Source: a virus. Taken from it: a stretch of 50,133 bases of DNA. This document shows, piece after piece, positions 47,022 to 50,133 of this stretch (positions within the stretch are counted from its first letter, which is position 1; every line of letters starts with the position of its first letter). The notes below the pieces were generated by a model, which was not told where the DNA came from, did not search any database, and saw nothing but the letters and a program-made list of their open reading frames with translations. The translations under genes and the position numbers were made by a program. The DNA lies in the IMG/VR virus record IMGVR_UViG_3300032050_000206, positions 1 through 50,133 of that record; one strand, written 5' to 3'.

Positions 47022-47887
47022 AGCTTTCAGTAACAGAGGTACGCGCCAAGATTCAGGCGTCCGCCGCTGTTGCAACAGTTCAAGCTGCTGCCGCGCAGAT
47101 TGTGCGGTTGTCGATTGCGCTTGGCTCGTTTGTCAAGATCTTGCGCTACACCGATACCGCGACGACCAGCGAAACCAAAGCTATCGTCGTTGGAAAGGCG
47201 CTGGCCGATTCGGCTTCGGCGCTTGAAACAATCTCCAAGGGGCTGACTCGCGGTCTAAGCGATTCGTCTGTTACCTCCGACAACAAGACGTTTGTCTTTG
47301 CCAAGGCAGCGGATGATGTGGCGTCTGTTACCGAAGCCTACACACGGATGATTGGCAAGGTTCTATCGGACACCGTAACCCCAACAGACGACATCGATGT
47401 CACTACAGCGGATGACGAGCAGAACATCACGCTGGACAAGACGCTTGCCGACGCTGTGGCGATGGCGGACGTTTTGCAGAAGACGGTGGCTTACCTGCGC
47501 TCCTTGAGCGATGCGGTCACCACCAGCGATGAGACCGCCAGAGTAATTACCAAGTCTTTCGCGGATGTCGTCACTGCGGTCGATCTCATCAACATCGGCC
47601 AAGGCGTCATCAGTGGTTACGAGGAAACAGCGACCACACTAGACGAAGCGATCCGCGCTTTCGACAAGGTGTTGGCAGACGCCGCGACGATCTCGGATGT
47701 TGCGAGCAAGGGGTTCGGGAAGACACTGGAAATTATGGTGTCTCAATCGGACGCGGCTGTCATAGCCGCTGGGAAAGGTTTGACCGACGGCGCTTCTCCG
47801 TCTGACTCGGGAAACCTGATTTCGCAGAACTACGTGAGCGAAGACTTTTTCGCGCAAGGTTACGTTGGAGTTGAAAGAACTTTTTAA
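47018..47887 (+). CDS. Repeat-rich tail fibre protein
   Basis: This 289-residue protein is built mainly of repeats of about 20-30 residues around K-x-L-x-D...(S/T)D, for example KALADSASALETISKG, KVLSDTVTPTDDIDV, KTLADAVAMADVLQK and KVLADAATISDVASKG. Such arrays suit an elongated helical shaft. The end (NYVSEDFFAQGYVGVERTF) is a short distinct tip. It overlaps the BppU-like gene by four bases, and both may form one appendage. Confidence 0.75.
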   Translation: MKLSVTEVRAKIQASAAVATVQAAAAQIVRLSIALGSFVKILRYTDTATTSETKAIVVGKALADSASALETISKGLTRGLSDSSVTSDNKTFVFAKAADDVASVTEAYTRMIGKVLSDTVTPTDDIDVTTADDEQNITLDKTLADAVAMADVLQKTVAYLRSLSDAVTTSDETARVITKSFADVVTAVDLINIGQGVISGYEETATTLDEAIRAFDKVLADAATISDVASKGFGKTLEIMVSQSDAAVIAAGKGLTDGASPSDSGNLISQNYVSEDFFAQGYVGVERTF

Positions 47888-47896
47888 GGAATGGAT

Positions 47897-48346
47897 ATGA
47901 ACACGAATGAACTTATCAAGGCCACTGGTCAACTGAAGATTGTGGTCACTGCGCCTGACGGCACCATCAAGCACGACGACGAGTACAACAACCTCGTTGT
48001 TACCACTGGCCTGAACTACATCGCCAGCCGCATGAAAGACGCTACGGCGACTGCTATGACCCACATGGCTGTCGGCACGGGTACTACCGCTGCTGCGGCA
48101 GGCAACACTGCGCTGGGGTCGGAATCGGCTCGTGTGGCGTTGACATCCACTGTGGTGAACAACAACCAGATCGCCTACTCGGCAAACTATCCTGCTGGCA
48201 CTCCGGCAACGCTGACTGCCTTGACCGAGGCTGGCATCTTCAACGCTGCCTCAAACGGCACGATGCTTTGCCGCACGGTGTTTGCTGCCGTGAACAAGGA
48301 CGTTGCCGACACGATGTCGATCACTTGGACGGTCACCGTATCGTAA
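47897..48346 (+). CDS. Tail-associated protein
   Basis: This 149-residue protein (MNTNELIKATGQLKIVVTAP) is beta-rich with NNLVVTTGLNYIASRMKD, HMAVGTGTTAAAAGNT and a terminal DTMSITWTVTVS. The pattern recurs in phage tail fibre clusters and may be a fibre-associated or trimerisation domain. The ATG six bases after AAGGA is preferred to the one just upstream. Confidence 0.7.
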   Translation: MNTNELIKATGQLKIVVTAPDGTIKHDDEYNNLVVTTGLNYIASRMKDATATAMTHMAVGTGTTAAAAGNTALGSESARVALTSTVVNNNQIAYSANYPAGTPATLTALTEAGIFNAASNGTMLCRTVFAAVNKDVADTMSITWTVTVS

Positions 48347-48355
48347 GGGTAGGTC

Positions 48356-48565
48356 ATGAGCGCGATTACCACACGATCTGGCAAGGGATCTCCGCTAACA
48401 AATGCAGAGGTCGATGCCAACTTCACTAACCTGAACAACGACAAGGTTGAGGTATACGGTTCGCCTTCTGCTGGTCAGGCTGTCGTGTGGGACGCGGTCA
48501 ACAACCGTTGGGTTCCTACTGACGTCTTGGGCAGTGCGTTGGCTCTGTCTATCGCTCTGGGGTAA
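48356..48565 (+). CDS. Short tail-fibre N-terminal-like protein
   Basis: This 69-residue protein has the motif TTRSGKGSPLTNAEVDANFT followed by NLNNDKVEVYG, which usually opens full-length tail fibres. Here it is free-standing and ends SALALSIALG. It could be an adaptor segment for fibres encoded downstream or a remnant of a split fibre gene. Confidence 0.7.
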   Translation: MSAITTRSGKGSPLTNAEVDANFTNLNNDKVEVYGSPSAGQAVVWDAVNNRWVPTDVLGSALALSIALG

Positions 48566-48568
48566 GAC

Positions 48569-48886
48569 ATGGCAAACACATTCAAGAACTACGCTTCTGC
48601 GAGCATAACTACGCAGACTACGGTGTACACCGCACCGTCAGCCACGCAATCGACAATCATCGGCATGACTGTGGCCAACACGGCCAACGCGACGGCCAAT
48701 ATCAGTGTCGAGGTAACGGTGGGGGCAACGACGGTTTACGTCGTGAAGGGTGCGCCTGTTCCGATGGGCGGGGCACTTGTGCCTATCGGCGGAGACCAGA
48801 AGGTGGTGCTCGAGGCGGCGGATGCGATTAAGGTTACCTCAGACCAGACTGTTGACGTTCTGTTGAGCGTATTGGAGATTTCATAA
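48569..48886 (+). CDS. Small tail structural protein
   Basis: This 105-residue all-beta protein (MANTFKNYASASITTQTTVY) has IIGMTVANTANATANISVEV and VDVLLSVLEIS, a pattern common in small phage structural proteins next to fibre genes. It starts three bases after the previous stop and its end overlaps the next start by one base. A trimeric plug or fibre-base role is possible. Confidence 0.7.
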   Translation: MANTFKNYASASITTQTTVYTAPSATQSTIIGMTVANTANATANISVEVTVGATTVYVVKGAPVPMGGALVPIGGDQKVVLEAADAIKVTSDQTVDVLLSVLEIS

Positions 48887-50019
48887 TGTCGTATCTTGGA
48901 AAACAACCAGCGTTCGTTCCGGTAACTTCGGCGGACGTTACCAATGCGCTCGGGTTTACGCCGATTCAGTTGTCGTCTCTGAGTGCGACCCAGAACCTAA
49001 CGTACAACGCTACGACCGGCCAGTTCACCGGCCCGGATCTGTCGAGTTACCTAACGAGCGCCACGGCGGCGTCCACGTATCAGACGCAGGCTGGCATGTC
49101 GTCGTATCTGACGACTTCGTCGGCGTCGTCAACTTACTTCCCGCTCGCTGGTGGCACGATCTCGGGCAACTTGACGTTCAGCGGGACGAGTCGTCGCATT
49201 ACGGGTGACTTCAGCAGCAACAGTCCAATCACAGATCGGATACTGGTGCAGACCAGTACGACTAACGCGAACACGCTGTTCAGTCTGTTGCCGAACGGAA
49301 CCTCGACGACGACGCGGTATGTTGCGTTCAATAACTCTGATCCGACGAACTCGAGCGCACTTCAACTGAGTGCGTTGTCCACGGATGTTCGACTACAGTC
49401 GTTTGCCAACGGCACTGCCTCCGTTGTTCCGCTCCTGTTGATGATGGGCGGCACGACGGTTGCGGCTGTTGGCACCAACAACAACTTCGGTATTGGTACC
49501 GGCAACAGCCCGTCTGCGAAGCTGCATGTGGTGGGTACGGAATCGCGACTCGAGGGTACGGCTACCCTGCAATCCTTCTACAGCGGCAGCAGCACCCGGG
49601 TGGGCTATGTCGGTGGTTCTGACACGGCGCTGCAAGTCTACGTTGATTCGACCTACCCGATTGAGTTCTACACCAACGCTACGAAGCGGTTCGAGGTTGG
49701 GTCGTCTGGTCAGCTAGGTATTGGTGCGACGCCCAGCTACGGCACTTCCGGTCAGGCGCTCATCTCTGGCGGCGCAAGCTCAGCGCCGTCGTGGGGGACG
49801 CTGGGTGCTACCGGCGGCGGCACCGGCCAGAGCACCTACGCTACGGGCGATCTCCTGTACGCATCGGCGGCGAACACGCTGAGCAAGCTTGGCGCAGGCA
49901 CCAACGGGCAGGTGCTCACTTTGGTGTCTGGTGTCCCGGCATGGGCGGCAGCAAGCGGCGGCGGCGGCGGAATCTCTACCGGTAAGTCAGTCGCAATGAG
50001 CATGATCTTCGGATTCTAA
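48886..50019 (+). CDS. Tail fibre protein
   Basis: This 377-residue protein begins MSYLGKQPAFVPVTSADVTN and has a long serine/threonine/glycine-rich beta shaft (FPLAGGTISGNLTFSGT), a globular stretch with SAKLHVVGTESRLEGTATLQ and LGIGATPSYGTSGQ, and a glycine-rich C-terminal segment ending SVAMSMIFGF. It is probably a trimeric receptor-binding fibre. Its ending recurs in fibres of freshwater and marine phages. AAGGAG then opens the next gene. Confidence 0.85.
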   Translation: MSYLGKQPAFVPVTSADVTNALGFTPIQLSSLSATQNLTYNATTGQFTGPDLSSYLTSATAASTYQTQAGMSSYLTTSSASSTYFPLAGGTISGNLTFSGTSRRITGDFSSNSPITDRILVQTSTTNANTLFSLLPNGTSTTTRYVAFNNSDPTNSSALQLSALSTDVRLQSFANGTASVVPLLLMMGGTTVAAVGTNNNFGIGTGNSPSAKLHVVGTESRLEGTATLQSFYSGSSTRVGYVGGSDTALQVYVDSTYPIEFYTNATKRFEVGSSGQLGIGATPSYGTSGQALISGGASSAPSWGTLGATGGGTGQSTYATGDLLYASAANTLSKLGAGTNGQVLTLVSGVPAWAAASGGGGGISTGKSVAMSMIFGF

Positions 50020-50029
50020 GGAGCAACAA

Positions 50030-50133
50030 ATGGCAAACCCGAACATTGTCAACGTAGTAAGTATTTTTGGGAATACTGCTTACGTTATCCCTTCCTCTGC
50101 GGCGACTGCGACGACCTCGTGGACGTTCAATGG
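50030..50133 (+). CDS. Tail-fibre-cluster protein, 5' fragment
   Basis: The ATG is six bases after AAGGAG and the frame (MANPNIVNVVSIFGNTAYVI) is open to the window end, giving 34 codons. MANPNIVNV is a frequent start of fibre-cluster proteins. It is cut by the window edge and does not read in frame into the LamG fragment at base 1. Confidence 0.75.
   Translation, partial: MANPNIVNVVSIFGNTAYVIPSSAATATTSWTFN

Overview
The window is almost entirely one temperate tailed-phage genome, seen in its free (circular or virion) form rather than as an integrated prophage. A 3' tRNA-Ser(CGA) fragment without its 5' half lies directly against the integrase stop codon in the middle of the sequence, with phage genes on both sides. 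That is the expected look of an uncut attP. The gene set (portal, capsid, adaptor-type tail proteins, very large internal virion proteins, no tape measure or long tail-tube genes) suggests short-tailed, podovirus-like morphology. Gene style and the integrase suggest a proteobacterial, perhaps betaproteobacterial freshwater host; this is inference. Both window ends cut tail genes, and the two fragments do not join in frame, so some sequence is missing between the end and the start.

Layout. Bases 1-9149 hold the end of a LamG-type tail protein, a terminator, a lysis block (GH19 endolysin, lipoprotein, holin-like protein, Rz with nested Rz1) and tail proteins. Bases 9210-19897 hold a GNAT acetyltransferase, two internal virion proteins, a 2473-residue polyvalent protein with a second gene overprinted inside its linker, and a small basic protein. 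Bases 19897-20148 are attP. Genes on the minus strand from 24573 down to 20098 form the lysogeny and recombination arm: repressor, Rad52-like annealing protein, YqaJ exonuclease, SSB-tailed protein, MazG-like protein, excisionase and integrase. Paired operator-like inverted repeats flank the repressor on both sides. Bases 24822-30603 are the rightward early operon: DUF1376 replication protein, primase zinc domain, helicase, small proteins, three nuclease-like genes and a probable regulator. Bases 30931-36341 are a second leftward operon of small accessory genes headed by a MoxR/CobS-like AAA+ ATPase and a VWA-like partner. A 1.36 kb region without credible genes (36342-37699) separates it from the late operon, which runs from the terminase genes at 37700 through portal, scaffold, capsid, adaptors and tail fibres to the window end and continues in the left part of the window.

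The most striking signals are: (1) about 35 short perfect hairpins, mostly 6-9 bp stems with 3-5 base loops, packed into 33.9-37.3 kb across both coding and non-coding DNA; (2) a 58-codon gene with its own Shine-Dalgarno sequence overprinted in another frame inside the 7.4 kb polyvalent gene; (3) the long structured non-coding region next to the AAA+/VWA pair; (4) paired operators of two spacings on each side of a repressor whose protease domain appears to lack its catalytic lysine; and (5) a heptamer, CAACAGA, that is several times more frequent than expected. Functions are assigned from motifs read by eye; no database search was possible.
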